The translations under genes and the position numbers were made by a program. This document shows, one piece after another, positions 50,917 to 60,105 of a stretch of 64,000 bases of DNA (within the stretch, counting starts at the first letter, position 1; each line of letters starts with the position of its first letter). Below the pieces are notes generated by a model. That model did no database searches, was not told the origin of the DNA, and was given only the letters and a program-made list of their open reading frames with translations. Where the stretch lies: NCBI GenBank assembly GCA_016782865.1, contig JADHXR010000006.1, positions 16,464 through 80,463 on the forward strand, in the 5' to 3' direction. This DNA is from Phycisphaerae bacterium. GTDB taxonomy: Bacteria; Planctomycetota; Phycisphaerae; Sedimentisphaerales; Anaerobacaceae.

Positions 50917-52716
50917 GTGAGATCAAATCGGATGGATGGCGTACAAGCTATAGCCGGGATTCATGAGACGCAGGCCGCCCTTCCTTTCGGCGAGCTGCTG
51001 GTCTCCAAAGGTCTGCTAAGCCGTGAAGAATTAGAGAAAGTTCTGGACGAGCAGCATAAGAAAGGCGGGCGACTGGGTGAGAACCTGCTTCGACTTGAGA
51101 AGCTGAATCACGAGGATGTTACTCTGGCCCTGGCTGAGCACCTCTCGATGGAATACATTCGTTTAGATGATACCAGCAAGATAGATATGGATATCGCTCG
51201 CATGTTGCCTGAGGGCCTCGCCAAGCGATTTTGTCTTGTTGCTATCGGCGAGGTTGATGACAAAGTCGTCGTTGCGATGGCTGACCCGCTCGACGTTATC
51301 GCAATAGATACTGTTACACTGAAAATGAAGCGTCAGATTAAGCTTGCGATTAGTGCCCCCCGGGAAATTCGCCGGGCGATAGAGTTGATTTATCACAGTT
51401 CGGATGTTGAAGAAAAACAGCTTCGCAGCCTGGCAGGGGGTGAAATCGACGAAGAAAGTGGAATAGACGAAGAAAGTGGAATAGACGAAGATACACTTTC
51501 AGAAAAAGACGATGAATCGGAAATCAGCGGCGAATCAGAGGCAAACAGGGCACCTGTGATTCGGTTCGTTAATTTGCTCCTGAGCCAGGCGGTCAAGAGC
51601 AGAGCAAGTGACATTCATATAGAGCCTCAGGAAAACAAACCGGTGGTTCGCATGCGAATTGATGGTGTGCTCCGTGATATGATCCCCCCGGCCCAAAAGA
51701 TGCAGGCAGCGATAATCGCCAGAATTAAGATTATCGCCCGGATGAATATCGCCGAGCGAAGGCTCCCCCAGGACGGACGATTCAAAGTGAAGATATCGGG
51801 TCGAAGCATAGACGTACGAGTTTCGGTAATTCCGACAATATACGGCGAAAAAGTTGTCATGCGAATACTGGATGCATCGGCGGTAAAGCACGACCTGGCC
51901 CTACTTGGGCTTGAGCCTAGACTTCTCGACGAGTTTAAGGGGATGTTGGCGCGGCCCCACGGGATAATGATTGTTACCGGGCCGACCGGCAGTGGTAAAA
52001 GCACGACGTTATACTCGGCGCTGAATTATGTCAAGGACGCGACGAAAAATGTTACAACGGTTGAGGACCCTGTCGAATACCGCCTTCCAGGAATTAACCA
52101 GATTCAGGTTAAGCCGGAAATTGACCTCGATTTTGCAAAGTGCCTGCGAGCAATTTTGAGACAGGACCCTGACATAATTCTAATAGGTGAAATCCGGGAC
52201 AAGGAAACGGTCGAAATTGCAATAAAGGCATCTTTGACAGGTCATCTTGTTTTGAGCACGTTTCACACCAACGATGCACCCAGTGCGATAAGCAGATTGC
52301 TCTATATGGGGATTGAGCGGTATCTGTTGGCTTCGTCGCTCAATTTAGTTGTTGCCCAGCGACTGGTTAGAAAAATCTGTGAACACTGCAAAGAGCCTGT
52401 AACCTTAAGCGCAGAAGTCCTCAAGCATCTGGGGCTTGACCACAAGAAAACCAAGGATTATGTCTTCTACCATGGCAAAGGCTGTACAGCCTGTGGAGGG
52501 ACAGGTTGTTTGGGTAGATTGCCCATATTTGAGTTTTTGGTTGTGGATGATGACATAGGTAAAATGATAGTTGCCGGCGAAAGCGAGGGGAAGATAAGAG
52601 AGGCATCACGCCAAAAAGGCTATGGCGGCTTACTTGAGAGCGGTGTAAAGAAGGCATTGGCGGGTTTAACAACCGCCGAAGAGATCATTAGTGTGGCTTT
52701 TACAGGAAGAGCTTAG
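50917..52716 (+). CDS. GspE/PilB-type secretion/pilus assembly ATPase
   Basis: A 599-residue hexameric ATPase that powers pilin or pseudopilin polymerisation. It has an N-terminal MshEN domain (LPFGELLVSKGLLSREELEKVL), Walker A GPTGSGKST (about 354-362), VEDPVEY Asp box, Walker B DIILIGEIRDKET and the His box LSTFHTNDAPSA. A zinc motif is visible as CEHC...CTACGGTGC near the C-terminus. An 18 bp tandem duplication (51451-51486) encodes EESGIDEESGID in the acidic linker. GTG 50917 is used; ATG 50932 is an alternative. It is the first gene of the cluster. Confidence 0.93.
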   Translation: MRSNRMDGVQAIAGIHETQAALPFGELLVSKGLLSREELEKVLDEQHKKGGRLGENLLRLEKLNHEDVTLALAEHLSMEYIRLDDTSKIDMDIARMLPEGLAKRFCLVAIGEVDDKVVVAMADPLDVIAIDTVTLKMKRQIKLAISAPREIRRAIELIYHSSDVEEKQLRSLAGGEIDEESGIDEESGIDEDTLSEKDDESEISGESEANRAPVIRFVNLLLSQAVKSRASDIHIEPQENKPVVRMRIDGVLRDMIPPAQKMQAAIIARIKIIARMNIAERRLPQDGRFKVKISGRSIDVRVSVIPTIYGEKVVMRILDASAVKHDLALLGLEPRLLDEFKGMLARPHGIMIVTGPTGSGKSTTLYSALNYVKDATKNVTTVEDPVEYRLPGINQIQVKPEIDLDFAKCLRAILRQDPDIILIGEIRDKETVEIAIKASLTGHLVLSTFHTNDAPSAISRLLYMGIERYLLASSLNLVVAQRLVRKICEHCKEPVTLSAEVLKHLGLDHKKTKDYVFYHGKGCTACGGTGCLGRLPIFEFLVVDDDIGKMIVAGESEGKIREASRQKGYGGLLESGVKKALAGLTTAEEIISVAFTGRA

Positions 52717-52733
52717 TATCCGAGAGTTGTTAA

Positions 52734-53951
52734 ATGAAAAGCTACAAATACGTTGCACGAAATTCAACAGGGATACAGAAGAGGGGTCTTGTGCAGGCAG
52801 CTTCCTCAGATGACGTACTTCGCCATCTTCGGGAGCGGGGTTGTACGCCTATTTCAGTCGATGAGATATCCACGGGTTCCTCAAAAAGACAGCGAACAAG
52901 CAGTAGCAAACGCATCAAATCAGCGGAGCTTTCAGCATTTTGCTGGCAGATGACTAATATGTTCGAGGGGGGAATTCCTATTACAACAGCTTTAGAAATG
53001 ATAGCCGAAGACACAGACAATTTATATCTTCGGGAGGTTCTGGAGCACATTTCGGATAAGGTGAAGAAAGGTGAGTCATTCTCGACCGGTATTGCAGATT
53101 ATCCCAATGTTTTCAACAAGCTCTCTTACGCTTTGGTCATGGCCGGCGAAACCGGCGGTAACATGGCAGATGCGATGAAGAGGCTGGCAGGGTATTTTGA
53201 CAGACGCGATAAATTGTCCAAAAAGCTAAAAGGGGCAACGGCTTATCCGGTCTTTGTATTGTCTTTTATTATCCTGATAGTGATATTCATAATGGCTTTT
53301 ATAGTCCCGCGGTTCAAGACGATATTTGACCAGCTTGGGGGGCAACTGCCTCTGTTTACGCGGGGATTTATGGGCTTTTACGACATACTCAGCGGCAATA
53401 TTCTCTACATCATCGGATGTATTATTGTCCTGATAACTTCCGGCGTTCTTATCTCCAAGACCAAAAAAGGACATTATTATTTTAGCAAAGCTGCTTTGCG
53501 TATCCCTTTGCTTGGCAAGGTATTCAGCGAGGCCTTCATTTCATCGTTTAGCAGGACGATGTCAACCTTACTGTCTGCCGGCGTTTCAGTGGTTGAGGTA
53601 TTCGATGTTCTCAGTGGGATGACCGGTAATGATATTATAAAGTCAGCGATAGTACAAGCCAGAGAAAATATTGTCGAAGGTTCAAGAATCTCCTTGAGCA
53701 TGGCGGAAACGGGTTTTTTCCCCAATATGGTTACCAAAATGATAAAGGTCGGGGAAGAAAGCGGCTCTTTGCCCATAATACTCGAAAGGACCAGCGAGCA
53801 TTATGAACGAAAGGTCGATGCCGCAATAACCACTCTGACGAGCCTGCTTGAGCCGATAATGATTATAAGTGTTGGCGCCGTTGTGGCGGTGGTAGTTATT
53901 GCTCTGTATCTGCCGATCTTCACAATGTCGGATATGCAGTCAGGAGGATAG
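52734..53951 (+). CDS. GspF/PilC-type inner-membrane platform protein
   Basis: A 405-residue polytopic protein on which the ATPase and pseudopilins assemble. It opens with KSYKYVARNSTGIQKRGLVQAASSDDVLRHLRERG, then two GspF domains: FCWQMTNMFEGGIPITTALEMI...ADYPNVFNKLSYALVMAGETGGNMADAMKRLA, and FSRTMSTLLSAGVSVVEVFDVL...MVTKMIKVGEESGSLPIILER. Three membrane helices are visible (about 170-192, 220-243 and 372-395). It starts 17 bases after the GspE gene. Confidence 0.93.
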   Translation: MKSYKYVARNSTGIQKRGLVQAASSDDVLRHLRERGCTPISVDEISTGSSKRQRTSSSKRIKSAELSAFCWQMTNMFEGGIPITTALEMIAEDTDNLYLREVLEHISDKVKKGESFSTGIADYPNVFNKLSYALVMAGETGGNMADAMKRLAGYFDRRDKLSKKLKGATAYPVFVLSFIILIVIFIMAFIVPRFKTIFDQLGGQLPLFTRGFMGFYDILSGNILYIIGCIIVLITSGVLISKTKKGHYYFSKAALRIPLLGKVFSEAFISSFSRTMSTLLSAGVSVVEVFDVLSGMTGNDIIKSAIVQARENIVEGSRISLSMAETGFFPNMVTKMIKVGEESGSLPIILERTSEHYERKVDAAITTLTSLLEPIMIISVGAVVAVVVIALYLPIFTMSDMQSGG

Positions 53952-54330
53952 TCCAATCTCACCTGCACTGGCGTAATCGGCGCTCTTGCTCTGGCAAGAA
54001 GGCACGCCGGTGCGAGCGGGGCCCGGCACAAAGACTGGCGGTGCTATGAAATAGGTTTCTTTTTTGTTTCTTTGTATTCTGTGCTATACTTTGGATAGCG
54101 AAATATTGTGGAGGCTAAGGAGCTTTGCACACCTGATATTATGCCTCCAGCCCTTGATGAGATAAGCAAAAAAAAACCTGAAAAACTCATACAGTTGTTA
54201 ATGATTTTGGCCGATAGAGGATTAGTCGTTTTTGCTGTGTGATTACGTATCGTACAAGATAAGAATGCGATACGAGATTATCATAAGCAAGAGTTAATTT
54301 TCAAAACACTTTTAGGGCAGGAGATTGAAA
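53952..54330. other. Intergenic region before the major pseudopilin
   Basis: No gene. Two hairpins are visible: GGAGGC / GCCTCC at about 54110-54147 and CGTATCG / CGATACG at about 54246-54276. A promoter-like TATACT near 54090 could drive separate, stronger transcription of the pseudopilin gene. Confidence 0.4.
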
Positions 54331-54747
54331 ATGGAAAAGAAAAGAGAAAGAAAAGGCTTCACACTCGTTGAGCTGATGGTCGTTATTCTGATTGTCGGCA
54401 TCTTGGCTGCGGTCGCGGTTCCGATTCTTCGCGGCAAAATCAACGCGGCAAAATGGTCGGAGGCGGCAGCGACGGCGGGCGCCATCCGTTCAGCCGTACG
54501 AGCTGCATTCGCCGAGGATCAGGCTACGATAGATGCCTGGGCAAACAGGCCTCTCAATGCGGCTACCATGCGGACTTTAGGTTTTCAAACAGGCGACCTT
54601 ACCGGCACGTACTTCGCACCCGCTCAGTTCATAATCACTTCTGTGGACAGCACTGGAAACGCCGTTATCACCGTAACGTCCCCCGGCGCCTCTGTGCCCG
54701 GCTCAGCGGTACTTAATAATAACGGCTGGAGGTATACTGCTCCGTAA
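54331..54747 (+). CDS. Type IV pilin / GspG-like major pseudopilin
   Basis: A 138-residue prepilin. The leader KKRERKG is cut before FTLVELMVVILIVGILAAVAVPIL, with the canonical Gly at -1 and Glu at +5. The globular part is small (AAKWSEAAATAGAIRSAVRAAFAEDQ; GTYFAPAQFIITSVD) and has no cysteines. ATG 54331 has AGGAG upstream. As the only complete short pilin with its own leader region it is the likely major subunit. Confidence 0.9.
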   Translation: MEKKRERKGFTLVELMVVILIVGILAAVAVPILRGKINAAKWSEAAATAGAIRSAVRAAFAEDQATIDAWANRPLNAATMRTLGFQTGDLTGTYFAPAQFIITSVDSTGNAVITVTSPGASVPGSAVLNNNGWRYTAP

Positions 54748-54888
54748 TGTTTAAGAGCATAAGGAGGCGGGGCGTGAATATTAAGCGACCCACAATTTGC
54801 CCCCGTCATTTTGCTTGCCTCGCACCTGTCATAACGCGAGTGCGGGCGCAAAGCAAAGAAGCAGGCCAATCAGTTCAATTGAGCTATA

Positions 54889-54925
54889 AAAGGTGGCTAT
54901 GGCCGTTGTGGCCACAGCCACCTTT
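54889..54925 (+). terminator. Terminator-like hairpin after the pseudopilin gene
   Basis: AAAGGTGGCT / AGCCACCTTT forms a perfect 10 bp stem, with a further GGCC-GGCC pairing inside the loop. It lies 142 bases past the pseudopilin stop. A partial stop here would give more pseudopilin transcript than transcript of the following genes. Confidence 0.5.
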
Positions 54926-55036
54926 AGATTTAAAAGCCTTCTGCCGGTTCCGAGACGGAGCAAAAGATTCTTGTTCTCAACACAATTCAATTTACTGTTC
55001 GGGTTCTCAGTTGCTTGAAAATCAGGGAGAGGAATA

Positions 55037-55567
55037 ATGGCGATTATGATTATTAAGCGACGCAAATTCGCGGCGGCATTTACCCTAATTGAGGTAATGA
55101 TAGCTACGATCCTTTTGGTCCTGACTGCTACAGGTGCATTAGGCTATCAATATCATGCGGCCAGAGACGCCCAAATAGCGCGTGCGCATATCGCTGCCAC
55201 ACGCACTGCACAGTTGCTGCTGGAAGACTGGATGAGCACCGGCGGTTCAAGAGAGTATGACCCGTCCACCCTGGGGCTGGGTTTTTCATCCGCCATACGC
55301 ATACCATCTCACTTCAGTCGGGGTCAGGGAGGGGGACTGGGCAACCCACTACGCGATGCCGTACATTCTATCACTGTCGATGACATTCCAATGTTGGTTA
55401 TGCTTACATCGAGGGACATTGCCCAGGATGCCCAAGCACAAGTAATACTGCGGCAGCTTGGTGTCGTGGTTGAATTCTCAGAGGAAACCCAAATCACTGA
55501 ACGGTTAGAGAATATCGAGTCTGTTACTCTGACTACTTATGTCCGAGTTAGTGCATCAAGCGGCTAA
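55037..55567 (+). CDS. Minor pseudopilin (PilV/GspI-like)
   Basis: A 176-residue prepilin. The cleavage region is RKFAAA|FTLIEVMIATILLVLTATGAL, with Ala at -1 in place of Gly and Glu at +5. The following QYHAARDAQIARAHIAATRTAQLLLEDWM is the N-terminal helix extension seen in GspI/PilV-type minor subunits. GAGAGGAATA precedes the ATG. Confidence 0.82.
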   Translation: MAIMIIKRRKFAAAFTLIEVMIATILLVLTATGALGYQYHAARDAQIARAHIAATRTAQLLLEDWMSTGGSREYDPSTLGLGFSSAIRIPSHFSRGQGGGLGNPLRDAVHSITVDDIPMLVMLTSRDIAQDAQAQVILRQLGVVVEFSEETQITERLENIESVTLTTYVRVSASSG

Positions 55568-55627
55568 TAGTCAGTGTAAGAAAGTAAATCGGCGAGTGTA
55601 AATTGAGCCAAATATACGGGATATGAG

Positions 55628-56335
55628 ATGCAAAATACAAGACACCAAATACGAAATAGAAAATACGAATTCCGATTCGGTCTGACTATGACCGAGCTGC
55701 TTGTCGCTATGTTGCTGAACATAATTGTCATATCAGCAGTCGGGACTCTATTGGCTGGTGGTAATCGGGCCTGGCTGAATACTTTTGATTCGGCGAACAA
55801 GCAAATAAAACTGGATGCTCTGGCTACCACGGTAGCATTCGGGAGCATGGGAAGAAGGTCCAACCGTCTTGGTTACACAATCTATAAGGTAAATGGCGGG
55901 ACTTTTACCCCCGCGGTGCCCGTAACGTCAGATCCCCAGGAAGTAGTTTCCGGGGATGCGGTGGAATTCAGATATTGGGATGTTGGGCTGGACAGTACCG
56001 ACAGCTACAACTTGTTGGACGTTACAAAGACAGCAACGGCTTATGCGTTTTTTTATCTCGACGGTGACCAGTTGAAGGTTGACTACGCACCATATCCGCC
56101 CGCAGCGGTGCCGGCCGGTGGCGGCAGCAGAAATACCGCCGGCGTAACGACAAGAGTTCTTGCCGAAAATGTGTCCACCGACCCGAATTCTACTATTGAT
56201 GCTTTTAGCCATACAACAATAAACGGCATAGGTCAGGGAAGTGTCCGAATAAATGTTATCCTGACAGACCCGGAAGATAATGAGAGTATCAGGGTGATGA
56301 CCGCCACATTGATGCGAAATATATGGCCAAGGTAA
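55628..56335 (+). CDS. Minor pseudopilin (PulJ/GspJ-like) with repeat-derived leader
   Basis: A 235-residue prepilin with cleavage site FG|LTMTELLVAMLLNIIVISAVGTLLAGG; Glu is at +5. The long basic leader (MQNTRHQIRNRKYEFRF) is encoded by an AATACGA/AAATACGAA-type dispersed repeat. The globular domain is beta-rich (GDAVEFRYWDVGLDSTDSYNLLDV). It lies 60 bases after the previous minor pseudopilin. Confidence 0.82.
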   Translation: MQNTRHQIRNRKYEFRFGLTMTELLVAMLLNIIVISAVGTLLAGGNRAWLNTFDSANKQIKLDALATTVAFGSMGRRSNRLGYTIYKVNGGTFTPAVPVTSDPQEVVSGDAVEFRYWDVGLDSTDSYNLLDVTKTATAYAFFYLDGDQLKVDYAPYPPAAVPAGGGSRNTAGVTTRVLAENVSTDPNSTIDAFSHTTINGIGQGSVRINVILTDPEDNESIRVMTATLMRNIWPR

Positions 56336-56368
56336 GTATTGAAAAAGTTAGATTGGAGGATTGAGACT

Positions 56369-58096
56369 ATGGAAACTCAAAACTCGAAACGGGCTTCGGT
56401 TTCACTTAAAATCCAAGGCCATCAGAATGGCTCAGCCCTTTTTCTGGTCGTTTTATCGCTGTTTGTCCTGTCTGCTCTGGGAGTAGGTATGTTGACGGTC
56501 GGTTATGGCGCAAGACTCAAAGCAATCAGGTTGAAAAATGAAGCGGCCGCGATGCTTGCCGCTGACGCCGGTTATGAACAGGCGATTTTCTGGATGAGCC
56601 AGCAGCAGGATATGCTAAGCGCACTGCAAGATGGTTTGCCGGGAACAAGCGGTACACTGAATTTCCCAGACGGGGATTGTAACTATCAAATTGGTTTTTT
56701 TGCGTTTTTAGGAGCTCGTCCCGTTTACAGGGTCACATCCAGCGGCCAAAGTGGTATATTCAGAAGGACGGTGGACGTTCAGGTGCTTCAGGCGATGAGC
56801 GGCTGGGATATGGGAATGTGCAGGGTTGCAAGCGGGGTTAACGGGACCTATCCCGTGAACTTTGCAGACGGTGAAATAATTGATTTGCCACTTCACATTA
56901 ACAACATGAATGACAATCCGGATAACAGAGACATTTACATAATAGGCAGCCCACAATTTTTACAGTCTGCAGCTATGGGCGAACCGAGATATACCGCACA
57001 AGAATCTGATAAATATTCCGGTGTGATAGATCTTTTTGACGGCGGCATTTATTTTGACCAGCCTGACAGTAAAATAACGGACGAAGCTTCCGTCCAGACC
57101 AAGGTCGATCGCTTCAGAGACAGTACGAAAGCCCAATTCAGGCTTACCCCGTCAGGTACCGCACCGATTACAAATCCCAATTCTGCTGTTCAGCTTGAAT
57201 TCTTTGTCGAGGGCGGCGTCGGCAAAGTCCGCATCACAAACAATTGCACGGTTCGTGGCTTCCAGCAGAACAACGTTAACAGGACGTGGGATTTAAGAAT
57301 ACAATCCGGCAGCGGCGGGACCAGATACGAAAGATACAATATTTACGCCTATCATCTGATGCCTGCGGACGCGGATGCTACGGGCGAAAGATCTGTTCAG
57401 ATCATCGACCAGAGTTATGTTACTCAGTCAATAGGCAGCGTTGAGTCCGAACCGGGCGGTCAGATTTACGTCGATGGAAATGTCATTATAGGCAGCGGCG
57501 ATTCAGCCTTGCCCGGACAGGACAAAATAAAAGGCAAAATGACTGTCGTAGCAACAGGGAATATCTGGGTTGCCGATTCCATAGTTGCTGACGGCGCGCA
57601 CGATGCCGGTGGAAAACCGACAATGGATAATCCCAACGTCCTTGGCCTGGTTGCCCAGGGCATAATCAAGGTCGTTGACCCGGGCATGAGCGATTATAGC
57701 TATGTTGACGATACACCTGTTGAACCTGCAGGTTTTGAGTATGTTCCTATTGGTCTGGATGACGGTGGTTTGGAGCATGAGAGACATTTGCCGGATCCGA
57801 TGGTAGTAGAGGCCGCATTGACCCTCGGTGGGGGAGGATGGGGTGCGGAAAATGTCAGACGTGGCTCCTATGGTGGCAGGAAAGAAACCACTGGAAACCA
57901 GGACCAGTTGGTTGTACGCGGCACCATCACCGAAGCTATCCGGGGTGTCGTCGGGTTGATTGGCAATGATGGTTATTTGAAAGCGTATTATCTTGATGAA
58001 AGATTGCTCGAAGGCGTTTTGCCGGGCGATATGTGGTTGAGAGGCAAATATATTCCTGCTCCCGCGGGCTGGCGCGATTATCGACCAACCAATTAA
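56369..58096 (+). CDS. PilX-like minor pilin / large pseudopilin
   Basis: About 575 residues. I start at ATG 56369, which has GGAGGA 8 bases upstream; a TTG at 56339 is in frame. The single membrane helix near the N-terminus, GSALFLVVLSLFVLSALGVGMLTVGYGARLKAIRLKNEAAAMLAADAGYEQAI, is the PilX N-terminal pattern without the +5 Glu. The long C-terminal part is beta-rich (GGQIYVDGNVIIGSGDS; GKMTVVATGNIWVADSIV), like a beta-helix or GspK-like cap. It may sit at the tip of the fibre. Confidence 0.8.
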   Translation: METQNSKRASVSLKIQGHQNGSALFLVVLSLFVLSALGVGMLTVGYGARLKAIRLKNEAAAMLAADAGYEQAIFWMSQQQDMLSALQDGLPGTSGTLNFPDGDCNYQIGFFAFLGARPVYRVTSSGQSGIFRRTVDVQVLQAMSGWDMGMCRVASGVNGTYPVNFADGEIIDLPLHINNMNDNPDNRDIYIIGSPQFLQSAAMGEPRYTAQESDKYSGVIDLFDGGIYFDQPDSKITDEASVQTKVDRFRDSTKAQFRLTPSGTAPITNPNSAVQLEFFVEGGVGKVRITNNCTVRGFQQNNVNRTWDLRIQSGSGGTRYERYNIYAYHLMPADADATGERSVQIIDQSYVTQSIGSVESEPGGQIYVDGNVIIGSGDSALPGQDKIKGKMTVVATGNIWVADSIVADGAHDAGGKPTMDNPNVLGLVAQGIIKVVDPGMSDYSYVDDTPVEPAGFEYVPIGLDDGGLEHERHLPDPMVVEAALTLGGGGWGAENVRRGSYGGRKETTGNQDQLVVRGTITEAIRGVVGLIGNDGYLKAYYLDERLLEGVLPGDMWLRGKYIPAPAGWRDYRPTN

Positions 58097-58288
58097 AGCG
58101 AAGTCTTTTATCCCCCTTTTCTATTATTTATAGGACTGGACATCCAAAAAATCACGCAATTCAGCCTATGCACAATGGCTGTAAGTTTTGAGTAAAACGC
58201 TTTCCTTTTTAAGCCGATACACAGATAAATCTGTGAAATATGTGTTGCGAACTTTTTGCAAGGATTTATAAGAGTGGGCTGGAAACAG

Positions 58289-59362
58289 ATGCTTAGTTTT
58301 GGCAAGAGAGAACTTCTGGGGCTGGATATCGGTTCGTCTGCGGTCAAGGCAGTCCGGTTGCGCAAAGATGGTGCCGGCTATACAGTAACCGCAGCCGGCA
58401 TCGCCGAGATTGCCCCCGCTACTGCGTCTTGCGAAGCAGACGGTGGGATCGAAGATAATAATCATCGAAGAATCATAATCATCAAAAAAGCAATTCGTGA
58501 ATGCCTTGCATCGACCGATCGCAAGGCGAAATTGGCGGTTTGCGGCCTGAGCGGTCCGGAAGTGGCGGTGCGGGACTTTGAGTTTCCGTTATTATCGACT
58601 TCAGAGATAGATGGAGCTGTTTCGTTTGAGGTCTCGCAGGTTTGCCCGTTCAATGCGGCAGAAAGTGCCGTTGATTATCACTTGATACCTAATGGTGACG
58701 ATAAGACAAGAGGCATCAAGACAAGAGGCATCTTAGTAGCGGCGACAAATGCGCTGATAAAAAGCAAGGAAAAACTCGTCAAAGAATCCGCCCTTAAGTG
58801 CGTTCTGATGGATGTTGAGGGATTGGCACTTTTGAACTGCTTCAAGGGCCTGGCCGATGAATCACAAGAGTCTACAACAGCTATACTGAACGTCGGCGGC
58901 TCCGGCATAACTGTGGCAATTATGGGCGGCAATGGCCGGCCGTTTATTCGCGATATGACCTTTGCCGGTGACGATATTATAGAGCAGATTGCAGCCGATA
59001 AAGTTATGTCAACGGAAGACGTCAAGGAGATTTTGTCCGCCGATTCGACGGCGCCTAAAACGGAGCTTCATGATAGTCTTGAAAAAGCCTGTCTGAAACT
59101 GATAGTCAATGTCTCCGAAACGTTGCGCTATTATGCGGCCCAGAAGCAATCGACACCCGTTGAGAAGATATTTGTTTGCGGCGGTTTTGCCCTTACAAAA
59201 GGATTTGTTGAATTATTGAACAGCCGGCTCGGGGCCGAAGCCCTCCTGTGGAATCCGTTCGAGAAAATACCCTGCGATGCGGCTCAGCAGCTCGGAGATA
59301 TTTGCGACAAGAGAGGCCCTGCACTGGCAGTGGCAGCCGGCCTTGCTATGAGGACAATCTGA
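58289..59362 (+). CDS. pilM: Type IV pilus assembly protein PilM-like
   Basis: A 357-residue actin-like ATPase of the inner-membrane platform. LLGLDIGSSAVKAVRL is the phosphate-1 loop, SFEVSQVCPF and VLMDVEGLALLN are further family motifs, TAILNVGGSGITVAIM is phosphate 2, and KIFVCGGFALTKGF is the adenosine motif. I start at ATG 58289 (MLSFGKRE). A 15-base duplication gives KTRGIKTRGI near residue 142. It binds the N-terminus of PilN in known systems; PilN follows. Confidence 0.9.
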   Translation: MLSFGKRELLGLDIGSSAVKAVRLRKDGAGYTVTAAGIAEIAPATASCEADGGIEDNNHRRIIIIKKAIRECLASTDRKAKLAVCGLSGPEVAVRDFEFPLLSTSEIDGAVSFEVSQVCPFNAAESAVDYHLIPNGDDKTRGIKTRGILVAATNALIKSKEKLVKESALKCVLMDVEGLALLNCFKGLADESQESTTAILNVGGSGITVAIMGGNGRPFIRDMTFAGDDIIEQIAADKVMSTEDVKEILSADSTAPKTELHDSLEKACLKLIVNVSETLRYYAAQKQSTPVEKIFVCGGFALTKGFVELLNSRLGAEALLWNPFEKIPCDAAQQLGDICDKRGPALAVAAGLAMRTI

Positions 59363-59370
59363 AGTAGCGT

Positions 59371-59460
59371 GCTCGATGCTGGATACTCGATGCTCGTAAA
59401 AAAAAGTGAGAATCGAGTATCGAGAATCAAGTATCGAGAATCAAGTATCGAGAATCGAAA
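59371..59460. repeat. Tandem GAGAATCGAGTATC repeats
   Basis: At least three tandem copies of a 14-base GAATCAAGTATCGA unit run directly into the pilN start, with inverted copies (GGATACTCGATGCTCG) just upstream, able to form hairpins. The repeat frame is open and would add 19 residues to PilN if an upstream start were used. Confidence 0.6.
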
Positions 59461-59462
59461 TT

Positions 59463-60104
59463 ATGTTTACGATTGATTTGCTAAAGGGACAAAACGTCCC
59501 GGTAAAAAGCAGTCCCGGAGGCATAGCTATTGCTGTGGCAACCGTTGTAATACCCCTTGCCGCTGAAGCAATAATGTTCGGCTTCTATCTGAACAACAAA
59601 ATAATCATATCGGTAAATGAGCAGAAAATAGCCAGATGCCAGGCAGAGATCGGCGAATTGTCGGACGCTGTGGAGATGCAAGCATTATCAGAGAAACAGA
59701 AAACTACTTACGGCACTTACTTGTCGGAAGTTAAGTCCTCTATCAACAGATATACCCAATGGTCACCCGTGTTGGTGACATTAGTGGAGAATATGCCGGG
59801 CTCGCTGATGTTGACCAGGCTTGAGGTAGAGCAGCATACTGTAAGAAAAAAGGTTACCCAAAAAGATAACCCGCAAGAAATGATTGAGAAAGACGTCCCT
59901 GTAAGAATATTGCGGATCAGTGTAAGCGGTAGTCCGCAATACAACTGCGACAAAGCAGTCAGGGATTTTCGGGACAGCCTTCGTTCTTCAGCTTTCCTCG
60001 GGCCCAAGCTCGATAACATCGGAGTTTCGCAGGAATCCGGGACGCTTGAAGGCAAAGATATTGCCTCTTACGATATAGACTGTGTCTTTAAGGCGAGCTT
60101 ATAA
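59463..60104 (+). CDS. pilN: PilN-like pilus/secretion assembly protein
   Basis: A 213-residue bitopic protein starting MFTIDLLKGQNVP, the PilM-interacting motif type, followed by one membrane helix (IAIAVATVVIPLAAEAIMFGFYL), a coiled coil (INEQKIARCQAEIGELSDAVEMQ) and a C-terminal alpha/beta domain. The in-frame ATG at 59406 lies in tandem repeats and is not used here. One base separates its stop from pilO. Confidence 0.82.
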   Translation: MFTIDLLKGQNVPVKSSPGGIAIAVATVVIPLAAEAIMFGFYLNNKIIISVNEQKIARCQAEIGELSDAVEMQALSEKQKTTYGTYLSEVKSSINRYTQWSPVLVTLVENMPGSLMLTRLEVEQHTVRKKVTQKDNPQEMIEKDVPVRILRISVSGSPQYNCDKAVRDFRDSLRSSAFLGPKLDNIGVSQESGTLEGKDIASYDIDCVFKASL

Positions 60105-60105
60105 A

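Noticed and set aside
54747..55037. 96-codon frame between two pseudopilins
   Set aside because: It overlaps the pseudopilin stop, runs through a terminator hairpin, and lacks a prepilin motif.
59371..59460. CRISPR-like short tandem repeats
   Set aside because: The 14-base units are contiguous with no unique spacers; no cas genes are present.
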